Assembly: GCA_902796035.1 (NCBI GenBank) | Contig: CADBNR010000005.1 | Span: 24,162 to 88,161 of the forward strand | Length of the DNA stretch: 64,000 nucleotides | Direction: 5' to 3' | Origin: an uncultured Bacteroidales bacterium | GTDB taxonomy: Bacteria > Bacteroidota > Bacteroidia > Bacteroidales > Muribaculaceae | Shown: positions 39,831-50,700 of the stretch, piece after piece | Position numbering within the stretch: position 1 is the first letter of the stretch | Layout: each line of letters opens with the position of its first letter | The notes under the pieces: model-generated | Told to the model about the DNA's origin: nothing | The model's database searches: none | Seen by the model: only the letters and a program-made list of their open reading frames with translations | Position numbers and translations under genes: made by a program

Positions 39831-40391
39831 GTGGCATACAAAGCACCGATAGATGAATCCAAACTGGTGAGTGACCTCAAGGAGCCGTCGACGGCCCAGC
39901 AGGCATTCCGTACGCTGATGGAGACGTTCGGCGAGCAACTCTATTGGCTTATCCGCAAGATGGTCGCGTCGCACGATGACGCCAACGACCTGGTGCAGCA
40001 GTCGTTCATGAAGGTGTGGACCAACATCCACAATTTCCGCGGCGATGCCAAACTATCGACGTGGCTTTACAAAATCGCGGTTAACGAAGCTATTAATTTT
40101 ATTAATAAGGAAAAACAGCGCAACAGCATCGTAGGTCCCGAGGATTCCTACCTGATGTCCACCTTGGAAAGCGATCCCTATTTCGACGGCGACGAACTCC
40201 AGCTCAAACTCCAGAAGGCCATACTGGCCCTCCCTGAAAAGCAACGGCTCGTTTTCAACATGCGGTATTATGACGAAATGAAATATGAGGAGATTTCCGA
40301 AGTTCTCGGCACCTCGGTCGGCGCCCTCAAGGCATCGTACCATCACGCCCTGAAGAAGGTGACCGCCGCCATCGAGGTCGAAGATATTTAA
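39831..40391 (+). CDS. ECF-type RNA polymerase sigma factor
   Basis: A sigma-70 family alternative sigma factor of 186 residues. Region 2: LIRKMVASHDDANDLVQQSF and TNIHNFRGDAKLSTWLYKIA. Region 4 helix-turn-helix: LPEKQRLVFNMRYYDEMKYE followed by EISEVLGTSVGALKASYHHA. The start is GTG: an in-frame stop lies 7 bases upstream, and no ATG is in frame before region 2. It is divergent from the candidate anti-sigma/LTXXQ/alpha-2-macroglobulin genes, so envelope stress is a reasonable guess at the signal (inference). The transporter gene 48 bp downstream may be co-transcribed. Confidence 0.92.
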   Translation: MAYKAPIDESKLVSDLKEPSTAQQAFRTLMETFGEQLYWLIRKMVASHDDANDLVQQSFMKVWTNIHNFRGDAKLSTWLYKIAVNEAINFINKEKQRNSIVGPEDSYLMSTLESDPYFDGDELQLKLQKAILALPEKQRLVFNMRYYDEMKYEEISEVLGTSVGALKASYHHALKKVTAAIEVEDI

Positions 40392-40439
40392 ACTGCTGTT
40401 TTTTGATTGTAACTTGTTGTTTCTACATTTAGCTGATTA

Positions 40440-41918
40440 ATGAGCAAACCTGACGTTAGGACCTCTCAGTCCACCGTTTCAACTTCCGTGCCCTTGCGCC
40501 GGCTCGGCATCGGGGGCCTGTCGGCCATCGTTTTCAGCATGATGGTCGGTTCCGGCATTTTCAACATCCCGCAGAACATCGGCTCCGAGGCCGGTCTCGC
40601 CTCTTGCCTTATGGCATGGGTCGTAACCGCCATAGCCATGCTGTCGCTGCTGTACACGTTCCGACAGCTCTCCACCAAACGCCCCGAGCTCAACGCCGGT
40701 ATCTATCAGTATGCCCTGGCCGGTTTCGGCAACTATGCCGGATTCAACATGGCATGGGGCTACTGGCTCTGCGTCTGCTTCGCCAACATCGCATACGCCG
40801 TGATGCTCAACGACAGCTTCGGCGCCTTCATTCCCGTGCTGCTGGATCACGGCTGGGGTCTCGCCATATTTGGCTCGCTGCTGATATGGCTCATGTATTT
40901 TCTGGTCAGCAACGGCCTGAAAACTGCCAAGCTGCTGAACAACATCATGACGGTGTTCAAGCTGATTCCCATCGTGCTCATCATCGTGCTGCTTTTCATA
41001 TATTGCAGTATGCCTACCCTTGAATCCAACTGGCCCGGCACCAGCGCTGAGGCTCCTTTCTGGAGCCAGGTGCGCAATTCCATGATGGTCACGCTGTGGT
41101 GCTTCATCGGCATCGAGGGGGCCGTGATGATGTCGGCACGAGCCAAACGGCCTAAGGACGTGAGCCGTGCCGGAGTCCTCGGATTCTTCTCGGCATGGAT
41201 TCTCTACGTGGGCGTCTCGGTACTGGCTTTCGGCATATTGTCGCGCTCCGGCCTCTCCGACCTCAAGGACCCTTCCGTAGCCTATCTGTTGCGCGACGTC
41301 TCGGGCAACTGGGCATATTGGTTCGTCATCGTCTCGGTAATAATCTCCGTGCTCGGCTCATGGGTGTCATGGTCTCTTGTCTGCGCACAGGTGCCGATGG
41401 AAGCGGCCCAGGCCGGCATCCTGCCGTCCGTATTCAAGAAACTGAACCGCCACGCCATGCCGGCGTTCGGACTGCGCGTGTCCAGCATCGCCATGAACCT
41501 TTTTCTGTTCATCGTCATCATGTCCGACGACGTATATATGGCCGCCCTCAACATCACCGGCATGATGATACTGCCCTGCTACCTGTTCAGCGCCCTCTAT
41601 CTGTTCAAGCTCGGACTGCACAAGGCCAACGGCCTGCGCCACACCATTCCCGTGGCATTGCTCTGCATCCTGTCGTGCCTCTGGATGCTCTATTCCTCAG
41701 GTCCCGGACTTATGGCCACCTCGATATTCTACGTAGCCGGCACTTTCTATTACTTCAAGTGCGGCCACGAGAAGAACCGCTACCTCGGCGTCCGCCTTCC
41801 CTGGTCGCAGTCGTGGCGCCACCACTTCACCATCCCCGAGCTCTGGGTGTTCATCATCCTCAGCCTGCTGGCCCTCGCCTCGATCATCCTCATCGCCACC
41901 GGCGTCCTCACATTCTAA
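40440..41918 (+). CDS. APC-superfamily amino-acid antiporter (basic amino acid/polyamine type)
   Basis: A 492-residue inner-membrane transporter with about 12-14 helices. The substrate-binding helix 1 motif VFSMMVGSGIFNIPQNIGSE, WVVTAIAMLSLLYTFRQLST, LNAGIYQYALAGFGNYAGFN, and helix 6 SMMVTLWCFIGIEGAVMMSA place it in the basic amino acid/polyamine antiporter group, closest in style to arginine/ornithine or arginine/agmatine exchangers. No arginine deiminase or decarboxylase gene is nearby, so substrate is inferred only at family level. Its C-terminal half includes the HEKNRYLG loop and a final hydrophobic helix. A bidirectional terminator follows 16 bp after the stop. Confidence 0.87.
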   Translation: MSKPDVRTSQSTVSTSVPLRRLGIGGLSAIVFSMMVGSGIFNIPQNIGSEAGLASCLMAWVVTAIAMLSLLYTFRQLSTKRPELNAGIYQYALAGFGNYAGFNMAWGYWLCVCFANIAYAVMLNDSFGAFIPVLLDHGWGLAIFGSLLIWLMYFLVSNGLKTAKLLNNIMTVFKLIPIVLIIVLLFIYCSMPTLESNWPGTSAEAPFWSQVRNSMMVTLWCFIGIEGAVMMSARAKRPKDVSRAGVLGFFSAWILYVGVSVLAFGILSRSGLSDLKDPSVAYLLRDVSGNWAYWFVIVSVIISVLGSWVSWSLVCAQVPMEAAQAGILPSVFKKLNRHAMPAFGLRVSSIAMNLFLFIVIMSDDVYMAALNITGMMILPCYLFSALYLFKLGLHKANGLRHTIPVALLCILSCLWMLYSSGPGLMATSIFYVAGTFYYFKCGHEKNRYLGVRLPWSQSWRHHFTIPELWVFIILSLLALASIILIATGVLTF

Positions 41919-41933
41919 CATAAGATACTGGCA

Positions 41934-41967
41934 CAAAAAAACTCCGTCGTTGACGGAGTTTTAATTT
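41934..41967 (+). terminator. Bidirectional terminator between convergent genes
   Basis: AAAACTCCGTC and GACGGAGTTTT form an 11-bp stem with a GTT loop, with As before and Ts after. It serves the antiporter gene on the plus strand and could end the secreted-protein pair on the minus strand (gene end at 42069). Confidence 0.85.
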
Positions 41968-42068
41968 TAAAGTGCTAAGCATTCCCATGTACTACACCTG
42001 AAAGTATTATTATTGACATGTGAAATATGCTTTGATACTTTGCTCGTGGCAAAGTCAGGATATTCTAT

Positions 42069-44609
42069 TTAACGTACCACGCACTTGTAACGCTGCCCGT
42101 TAGCTTTGATCACGATTACTACCGTGCCGGGTGCCGGCCGGGTTACTTTATGTCCGTTCAAGTTAAATATCATGGTTCCCTCTTCGAGGTTGTCCATCTC
42201 TATACCGAGGATACCCGATGATTTTGCGTTATCATAGATCTGCTGAATCAATGCCTGGATGCTGTCGACAGGAACGTCATAATCATAATTACCTGCGCTC
42301 TCTACCGAAGCATATTCAGCATCAGCGGCAGCCTTTGCATCATTAATCGCCAGCTGAGCAGCATTCACATCGGCTGTGGCATCATAATCGGGGAATTCGC
42401 TCTGCACCTTGGCCTTCATATTATTCAACGAAGTTTGCAGTGTCTGAATCTGGCTCAGCGACTCATTATATGCGGCCAGATTAGCCTCCTTGCGCTGATT
42501 CTCCACCCACTCGGCTTCCTTGGCGTCGGCCGAAGTACGGACGTTCTGAATCAGGGTCTCGATTTCCTCTACGGGAACGGTAAAGTTGAACAGACCTGAA
42601 TTCTCGCATGCCAGGAACGCCAGCTTGGCATCGTTGCGGGCATTGGTAATGGCCGTCTGTGCCTCGTTTACCTGAGCTACTACATTTGCATGCGGGCAGT
42701 GCTCTTCGGCATACTGAATAGCGGCATTTAACTTTGTCTGCAGCTCATCAATAGATGCCAACGCTGCGTTGTATGCGTCCTGGTTGAAGGTCTTCCGGTT
42801 ATTCTCAGATGCTGTGGCAGCAGCCGTGAGAATGGCGTTGATCTGACCCTGGATTTCAGTCTCGGGAACTTCATAGTTGAATGTTCCAACCTCTGCCACT
42901 GCATTGAATGCGGCAAGCGCATCGGCTTTTGCCTTGTTGATGGCGTTCTGTGCGGCTGTTATCTCGGCCGTTACGTCTACGTCATCATACTGCTCGTTGA
43001 CCTGAGCTACCGTTGCGTCCAGCGAAGCCTGCAGGGCGTTTATCTTGGCCAAAGCTGCGTCGTAGGCTGCCTGGTTGGCTGCCTGACGAGCCTCTTCCTG
43101 AGCTTGGTCGTAAGCTGTCTTAGCGTCGCTGAGCACCTTGGCTATCAGAGCCTTGATACCGGTTTCGTCAAGAGTATACTCATATGTTCCGGCTTCGGCA
43201 ACAGCATTGAAGGCTGTAAGGGCTCCTGCCTTGGCAGCATCGATTGCTGCCTGGGCAGCCTGAACATTGGCCGTGATGTCGATGCCGGGATAGTCCTGCT
43301 CGCACTTGGCCTTGGCATTGTTCAGCTCGGTCTGCAGAGCGGCTATCTTGGCCAGAGTGGCATCGTAAGCTGCCTGGTTGGCGGCCTGACGCTGCTCTTC
43401 CTTATATTGAGCCTCTGCTGCCTTGGCGGCCTCGACGTATGCATTGATGGCTGCCTCTACGCCTGCTATGGCAGTGTTGATGGCTGCAGCATTCTCGGTC
43501 AGATTGCCAGCGGCATAGTAATTCTCGATATCCTGCGAAATCCGGGTGATTCTTGATGAAAGTTCAGAGCCGTCATACTGATCGGCAACATCGGGACACT
43601 CCTGAGCTATTGTAGCAAGAGCTGTCTGGAGTGCTGTCTCGAGGTTTGCCACCGCTGCAGTCAGAGTCTGATACAGAGGTGTCTCGTTCACTGCCTGGAT
43701 GCTGAACGGATCTGCAATGACGATTTCGTCGTTCTGATTGGAGATCTTTATGTTCTGAACCTCTATTTCGGCTGCCGCTACGCTATATGTGGCATCCGAA
43801 TTGAAATTGATAGTAAACACCTCGCCCGAATCGCCGGTCAGTCCCTTATGTCTCATGTTGGCAAAAACCACCCGATAAAACGTGCCGTTGTCGTACAGCG
43901 ATATCACTGACAGACTCGGACACCGGTTGGACTTTACAATCGATTCTGCGTCCAATTTCAGACCTTCGGGCATAACTATATCAAGCTGGAATCCTACCAC
44001 TTGGCAGTCGGCCTCGAAATTGAATCCGATAGTCGTGGGAGTGCCGGGTTTCACGGATACCTTGTCCGATGAAGGCGTCACCGTGACATGGCAAGGTGAA
44101 TAAGCGGCCTGAACTGTAAAAGTAGGCTGCGACCACTGTTGTGCGTTTCCTGAGGAGGCTACGCCTGAATAAACGATGTTCTCTACAGTTATGCTTCCAG
44201 ACTGAGACTGAGACTGCGACACATTGCCTTTAACCTTAACGGGCAGGTAAACCAATGCACCGTCTTCACCCTGGATCGTGGCCTGAGGCATACTGTAGAT
44301 GAGGACCCTACCTGTTGTTTGATTCATCAGACAGTAATGAGTCTTTATACGCTCGGGATTCAACTCGGCCTCGTCCCCATCAAATTCCAGGAAGCTCGGA
44401 AGACTGACGTCAAACTGCATTCCTGCGATGGGTTCCTTGTTCTCAAAATTGACAGCCACCATCTTCTTGTCCTTGTTCGAGAAACTGACAGGGTCAATTG
44501 AGAGCACGCTTTGAGCAGTTTCCGCCGCATAGCCTGTCATGCCACACAGCATGAACATGGCAAGCCACATCATAGCCTTCAGCGATTTATTTTGGAAAGT
44601 GATTTTCAT
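42069..44609 (-). CDS. Secreted protein with two cohesin-like domains and helical tandem repeats
   Basis: An 846-residue exported protein that I cannot name. Signal peptide about 1-29 (MKITFQNKSLKAMMWLAMFM...GYAA). Two beta-sandwich domains follow at about 35-168 and 172-308. Each has the cohesin-like pattern of 'GMQFDVSLP' or 'GFQLDIVMPEGLKLD' followed by a Gly/Asp stretch and a strand such as SGEVFTINFNSDATYSV. From about 311 to 800 there are roughly five helical repeats of about 98-100 residues. Four are clear, starting N(Q/L)(A/D)AY near 411, 512, 609 and 710. Each unit also contains the motif G-x-(Y/F)-x-(Y/F)-x-(V/L). The final 45 residues (GTMIFNLNGHKVTRPAPG and on) resemble the sorting-like tail of Bacteroidales secreted proteins. 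It lies 96 bp after the 2063-residue gene and is probably in the same operon. A matching dockerin is in that neighbour. Confidence 0.8.
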   Translation of the reverse strand: MKITFQNKSLKAMMWLAMFMLCGMTGYAAETAQSVLSIDPVSFSNKDKKMVAVNFENKEPIAGMQFDVSLPSFLEFDGDEAELNPERIKTHYCLMNQTTGRVLIYSMPQATIQGEDGALVYLPVKVKGNVSQSQSQSGSITVENIVYSGVASSGNAQQWSQPTFTVQAAYSPCHVTVTPSSDKVSVKPGTPTTIGFNFEADCQVVGFQLDIVMPEGLKLDAESIVKSNRCPSLSVISLYDNGTFYRVVFANMRHKGLTGDSGEVFTINFNSDATYSVAAAEIEVQNIKISNQNDEIVIADPFSIQAVNETPLYQTLTAAVANLETALQTALATIAQECPDVADQYDGSELSSRITRISQDIENYYAAGNLTENAAAINTAIAGVEAAINAYVEAAKAAEAQYKEEQRQAANQAAYDATLAKIAALQTELNNAKAKCEQDYPGIDITANVQAAQAAIDAAKAGALTAFNAVAEAGTYEYTLDETGIKALIAKVLSDAKTAYDQAQEEARQAANQAAYDAALAKINALQASLDATVAQVNEQYDDVDVTAEITAAQNAINKAKADALAAFNAVAEVGTFNYEVPETEIQGQINAILTAAATASENNRKTFNQDAYNAALASIDELQTKLNAAIQYAEEHCPHANVVAQVNEAQTAITNARNDAKLAFLACENSGLFNFTVPVEEIETLIQNVRTSADAKEAEWVENQRKEANLAAYNESLSQIQTLQTSLNNMKAKVQSEFPDYDATADVNAAQLAINDAKAAADAEYASVESAGNYDYDVPVDSIQALIQQIYDNAKSSGILGIEMDNLEEGTMIFNLNGHKVTRPAPGTVVIVIKANGQRYKCVVR
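42209..43380 (-). repeat. Four tandem repeats of about 295 bp inside the 846-residue protein gene
   Basis: The coding units encode residues about 411-509, 512-608, 609-709 and 710-800. At protein level each starts with an AAY(D/N) helix, contains ALQTxL-type heptads, an acidic or aromatic turn, a second Ala-rich helix, and a G-x-(Y/F)-x-(Y/F) turn followed by an IxALI-type helix. A more decayed copy lies at residues about 311-410. Confidence 0.8.
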
Positions 44610-44705
44610 TTTGTTGGAATTTCTAACTTCCGGGAAGCGCGGTGCGGTAATGCCCCACCGCCCCTCCCGGGATTGTTAACTGACTATATTAGAGTCGCAA
44701 CATTA

Positions 44706-47700
44706 TCAATGCATCTCCTTGGTGGTCTTACCGTTGGAGTGACGGATGATGTTGATTCCCTTCTGAATCTTACGCATAACCTTACCGGATACGTCATAGA
44801 TACGGTCGCGGAGGTTACGTGCATCGTTGATGATGTTCTCGATAGCCGAGCTGCCGCCTTTCTTCAGCTGTTCGGCGTTACCCATCTCATCTGCGAAGAT
44901 TACATTCTCCATTTCCGGAGTACCGATGCCTGTGGTGTGGATGCGGAGCATCACGCCGTCCACCGCATTGACGGTACTGTTAGTCATGGACGCGATTACA
45001 AGTCGGTAGTTGCCGCTGCCATTGTCGAATACTGCGATCTCGTGATCGGTCGATGCATCGGCCAGCTCAACGCCCTCGAGGGTCATGCCGGCGGGCAGGT
45101 TCACGTCTATCTGTGCGCCTACGAAACCGTTGACACCGGTCAAAGCCATCACGTACTCACGGCCTGTGCCCTCGGACGATACCATCTCCATTCCGTACAC
45201 ACCCTGGCTTGCTGCCACAGTGCGGCGCGGAACCCTTGTCGGAGCTGCGTTCGGATTGGATTCGGCACCCTGGTTGATAACCATGGAGATCAGCTTCGTC
45301 ACATCGGCGATGTTGAGGTCCTTGCCACCTGTTACGTCTGCTGCGCATGCCTGACGGGCATTCTCCTCATACAGCTTCTGATAGGTCATGTCCTCGCCGA
45401 CCCAGTTGATGAGGATCTGTACGTCTACTACATTCACCTCGCCATCGGGCTCGAGATTGACATCACCCAGTACGAATGTGTTCTCATCCGCGTCAGTCTG
45501 CACGGCTGTCGCAGCCTCGCTGATCGAGTTGAGTTCGTCAACCACCTCATGTACGATGGTTCTGAATTCAACACCTGTGATCTCTTGAGTGTTAAACTTC
45601 TCGACTGCATCGTTAACCTTCTGTCCTGCCTCGTTGAGTCGAGCTTTAATTGCATCCAGTTTGGCCTCAAGCTCTGCCTTTACCTCAGGCACCAGATTCT
45701 GACCCAGAGCTATGTATGCAACGTTAAGAACCTCCCAAGTTGCATTTTTCACATTCACAACATAGTTGAACTCACTTTGTGCAATAGCAAAGTTGAGATA
45801 CGTCGCAATGTCAATGGCGTTGTTCAGCGTTGACTCTGCATTGAGGGTTCCGTCCTCATGCTGTGATGTAAGCCACTCACGATCCTGACCGATCCAGAAC
45901 TCGATATTGTTGACCCAGCTATTAATCGATTCCAGTACACCATGTTCCTTAGCCTCAGCCTTGAGAGCATCAAGCTGTGCCTGATAACCATCGAGTTCCG
46001 CTCCTAACTTGACGAACGCATCGTTATTGGCCTTCACTATCTGGGCTTTTGCCTCAGCATCCTGAACCTCAGCAAGGAGAGCCGATACGGCAGCCTTGAC
46101 AGCTTCCATCTGGGCTACATAACGGTCCTTGGTGACCACGAGTGTACTACCCTCGTTGGTATAGGTAGTCTGAATGCCCTTCAGATCGCCGACGAGAGCC
46201 TCGTATCTGCCGGCAAATTCTTCCTGCACGCTCTCCAGACACTTGGCCAGATCCGCCTTGGCTGCGTCGATCACGCCCATTACCTCTGCATGCTTGGCAT
46301 TCAGTTCAGCAATGATTCCGGGCAGCGGGTCGCCACCATCAACACCTTCCTGACTCTCATAGCTGCTCATCAGCTTCACATAGATATCCGACAGGTCCTT
46401 CTCAAGCTTACGTGCTGTTGCGCTGTAATCATCCTTCTTGTCGGGAACAGCTATGGCTCCGAGTGTGTTGTTGATCTCGGTTTCCAGTTTGTCGATCTGG
46501 ATGTTGATCTCAGCCAGTTCGGCGTCCGTGAGTGTATGCGGATCTATAACCTTGGCGTTGTTGAAGGCTACCTTGGTGTCGGCGAGCAGAGTCTGCAGAG
46601 CTACATTCTCCTGGGTCTTGACATCTGCATAGCCGTTGACTATCGCATTCTGGGCATTGGCAAGAGCTGCGTCGATAACTGCCTTATTGGCAACCAGCGT
46701 CGTCGGATATGTCTTGGTATACAGTTCCTCGAAGTATGCTATCAGACCTTCTATGGCCCCGAAGTTATATCCGGCTCCACCGGCAACGGATGCCGCGAAT
46801 GCCTTCAGTGCTTCCAGGTCACCGTTGAGACCGTCATATGCCAAAGCATACTCCTTAGCGGCATCCTTGTTGGCCTGGTCTTTGTCGAAGGCATCCTGTT
46901 TCCCATCAACAAGAGCCTTGGCTGCAGCAAGAATTCGGTTGATTTCTGCCGTGTCATCAACCAGATTACTAATCAGCTCCGTATCGGATGTCGCCGTCGT
47001 ATTGAGGGCATCAGCCTCGGCAACATATCCTGCAAGTGTCTCAATGGAGGGATCGCCGGCGTCTACTATCTTCTTGAGCTGTTCGGTCAGGTCATCCAGA
47101 GTCTTTTCAGCGGCTTTGTATGTTTGATCCCACTGGTCATGAGCGGCCTTCTCTACGTTGATGCTCTGCATCAGGTGATCATAGATATTGGCTATGTTGT
47201 CCATCGGGATCAAGCAGAAGGTCGATGTAGCCATAGCTTGAGCATCACTGGCATCCGGAGCACCGGGAACAGCAGGGGTCTCGCCATCAGCGGGAGTGCC
47301 TTTGTAGAGCTTCTGCATACTGGCCAGATCGTTGTTGGCTACAGTAAGAGCATTAGTTCTGATTTCCTCTGAAATCTCAGCGCCTATCATTGCATCGTCA
47401 GCATCAGTAATCGCTGTTTTGGCCTTCGGATAGATGCCCGTCGTAGCCTCGCCATAATACTGCTGGGCAGCTTCGTTAGCATCCGTCATCATGGCTTTCA
47501 CCTTGTCGCCGATCTCTCCTATCAATGCGTTGGCAGGCGTTGTTGCAACTGCATTGAAGTCTTCCTCGGTGAATATCACCTTGTTCTTGTTGTTATCAGC
47601 AACCCAGCTCTTGACGTCAGACAACAGCTGTGCGATCTTCTCGCTGTACTGATAGATGATCTCATGAGTCTTGACGACCTTGAGGATGTATTCGCGATAA

Positions 47701-50700
47701 TCCTTGTTTGACAGGCCGAAGAACTCATTGTACTGCCGGATAGCCTGGTCATAGGCACCGTTCAGATGCTTCTGTGTATCAGCCCATTCGGCTCCCGCGA
47801 TAGTGGTATTATTTGTATCTTCAACCACATTGTCGAATCCGGCCTTATACTGGTCAGCCTTAGCCATGATCTCCTCATAGCGTTTGATCAGACTGGCATT
47901 CTCCTTGGCTGACTGACCTATGCTGTAGAACTTGTTGACGTCAAGATCCACATTGGCCAGATCATCGTTCATCAGTTTCTCGAGATCTTCCTTCCAGGTC
48001 GGAACCAAACCACCCTTATCGTTATTCTCGATATACTCGATTACACCCTGGATATGCTTACGGACTTCATCGCTCTTGACCAGCTGAGCGTCGTGGTTGG
48101 AGTTGTTGGCCTGGATGGCAAGCTTCATGTCGGAGATGGCCTTCGACAGGTTGTTGATCTTACCCGTCAGCTTGGCCTGCAATTCCTTGACATTGCGGTC
48201 CTCCTTAAGAGCCTTGTCAATCTCGGCCTCCAACGCATCGTGCTGTTTCTGGAGCGACGGAGTTTCCTCCGTACCCTCGCCGTTGATAAGGTTTGCATAA
48301 TATTCCTTGGCGGGAGTCAGCGAATAGTCTTGGTTATACTGAATCAGTGCATCGAGGGCATCCTGCAGTGAGGGTGCGAAGAGATTCATCAGCTCATCGT
48401 ATGCCTTCTGGTTATCCTTCAGTTTGTTCACTTCCTGATTCTTGGCGTCTACCTTACCTAACAGCTCATTCAGGGTCTTGTCGATCTCGCTCCATGCCTT
48501 GGTGTCGACATCCTCGTCACCGGTATAGCCGCTTACAAGGGCGTCGATGGCATCCTTGGCAGCCTTCAGTTCTGTATCGAGTGCGTCAAGTCCCAGGGTA
48601 TCCTTACCGTCATATACAACCTCGTCGTTGTCTATACCGGCATTTACCTTGAGGGCCTTGATGGCATTGTCTACGGCATTGTAGTTACCTACCTGAGTTG
48701 ATGCTACCTCGAATGCCTCTGTAACCTCGCGTACTTTAACCTGCCAGCCATATTCCTCTATTGCCTTCTGCAGTTCCGTTGCCTTGGCATAGGCGTCCTG
48801 GGCATTTGCTGCGGCGGCCTCCGACAGATTGGCCTGGAAACCTGATAGTGTCTGTACAAGGGCGGTATAGACCGGTCCGTTCTTGAACGCATCTGCCGTC
48901 CAGGTGCTTCCCTTGACTATCAGCTTGCCCTTGATATCCTTGTCAAGAGTATCTATAGCACCCTTGAAGTCCTTGACTGCTACGGAAGCCTCCTTGTAAG
49001 CGGTCATCAGGGTCAAAGCGTTGCTCTCCGTTTCTTCGATGCTCTCCTTCACATCCTTGACGCCTTTGTCGAATGCCTCCTGCGAGAAGTCTTCTGCGCC
49101 TATCATTGCGCCTAAGGCGTTGATGGCATCCATAATCGTAGTGTAGGTGCCTGCGAACTTGCCGTTCAGATCGAATTCGTCAACCGTAATTCCCGAATCC
49201 TGCTGCTGTTGCTTGACATAGCCCTGCATTCCGTTGTACCTCGACCACAGTTCGGCAATGGGCGCCCAGTTTACATTGAAGTCCTTGACAGCCTGAATGG
49301 CTTCGTTTATGGCATCGACATCTTCTGTATAATCGGGAATTGCCGGAATCTTAGCATTATAGCCTGCCTCGATCTTTGCCTTCAGGGCATTGATCAGATC
49401 CTGAGCAGCCTTGACGAGAGCCTGGAACTCCTTTTGCTGATCCTCGGGAAGTGTATACAGTACACGTACTTTATTGAGTTCATCCTGCAATGCCTTTACG
49501 TTGGCCATCGCATCCTCGTATGCCTGGTCGGTTTCCTGTATCTTCTGCTGAGTCTGTGTCAGCACATTCTGGATTGCGGTAATGGCATCGTTGATGATCT
49601 GGGTGTCCCCATCCTGTGCGGCAACTGCGCCACGGGGATCACCGGTCTTGATCGTCACGGTGTTCAAGGCATCGTTATAGATCTTGTTGACTGCGAGCTT
49701 CTGAGTGGCTATATACGTATTATATACATCGTTAGACTCTGTATCGATCTTGTCCAGTGCGGTGTTTACATCCGTAGCGGCGGTGCTGAGCTGGGCCTGC
49801 AGGTTTATCAGTACCTTGTATGCGTCCCACTGGGCTTTCGCGTCATTGAGGGCAGTAGCCACAGCATCGATCTTTTCCTGAACAGCCGGTTTCTGGCTCT
49901 CGAACTCTACGACAAACTTATCCAGATTATACTGAGGAGCGGGGAACGCAGCGTCTACCGCATTCTTGAATGCATCATAGCTTGCGACAGCCGCTGCATA
50001 CGCCTCGTTCGAAGCCTGCATATTGACTGTATAGGCATCCTTCCATGCTCCCTCGGTAACTGCACCGTTAGCCTCGTCCAGAGCTTTCTTCTGAGTGTTC
50101 AGGTTGTTCTCCAGCTCGGTCAGATCTGCCTGCAGCGCGGCGTATTTGTCAAGATTGGGCTTTACGATCTGATTCCAGGTATTGGTCTCTGCTTCTGCTC
50201 CCTCGTTGTAGGTTTCTACAGTGGGCTTCAATGCATCGATTGCAGCCTGAATGGTGTTGGGTGTTTTCCAAAGCTGGAATTCATTATAAACCTTTAGGTC
50301 TGTGGCAGCATCTACATAAGTCACTTTGGCTACATTCGCAGCCAGGGCATCCCACTGTGCTTTCAGGCCATTATCGCCATTATACTGGCTCCAAAGGCTC
50401 TTTGCCGCGTCACGTTCTGTGTCAAGTTCAGGAAGCGCAATAGGCTTGATTGCATTCAGATTGCCCTCCAGAGTGGTACGAATCTCATCGAAGTTAACCA
50501 CAACTACCAGTTCTGCCCTTTCGAAGCTGAAGCCGTTGATCTTATCGGCGGATTCAACCTTCAATGCCACTGTAGTATTGGCCTCTGTTACTTCAAATTC
50601 AACATTTCCTTCTGCCTCTACCGTATTTCCGTTCACAGTCACGGAAACCTTGATATTTGCAGGATTAGTGAACGCAATCTTATATGTACCGGGGTTCTGA

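Noticed and set aside
40440-41918. Naming the antiporter arcD or aaxC
   Set aside because: The family fits, but no arginine deiminase or decarboxylase gene is nearby, so the substrate cannot be fixed.
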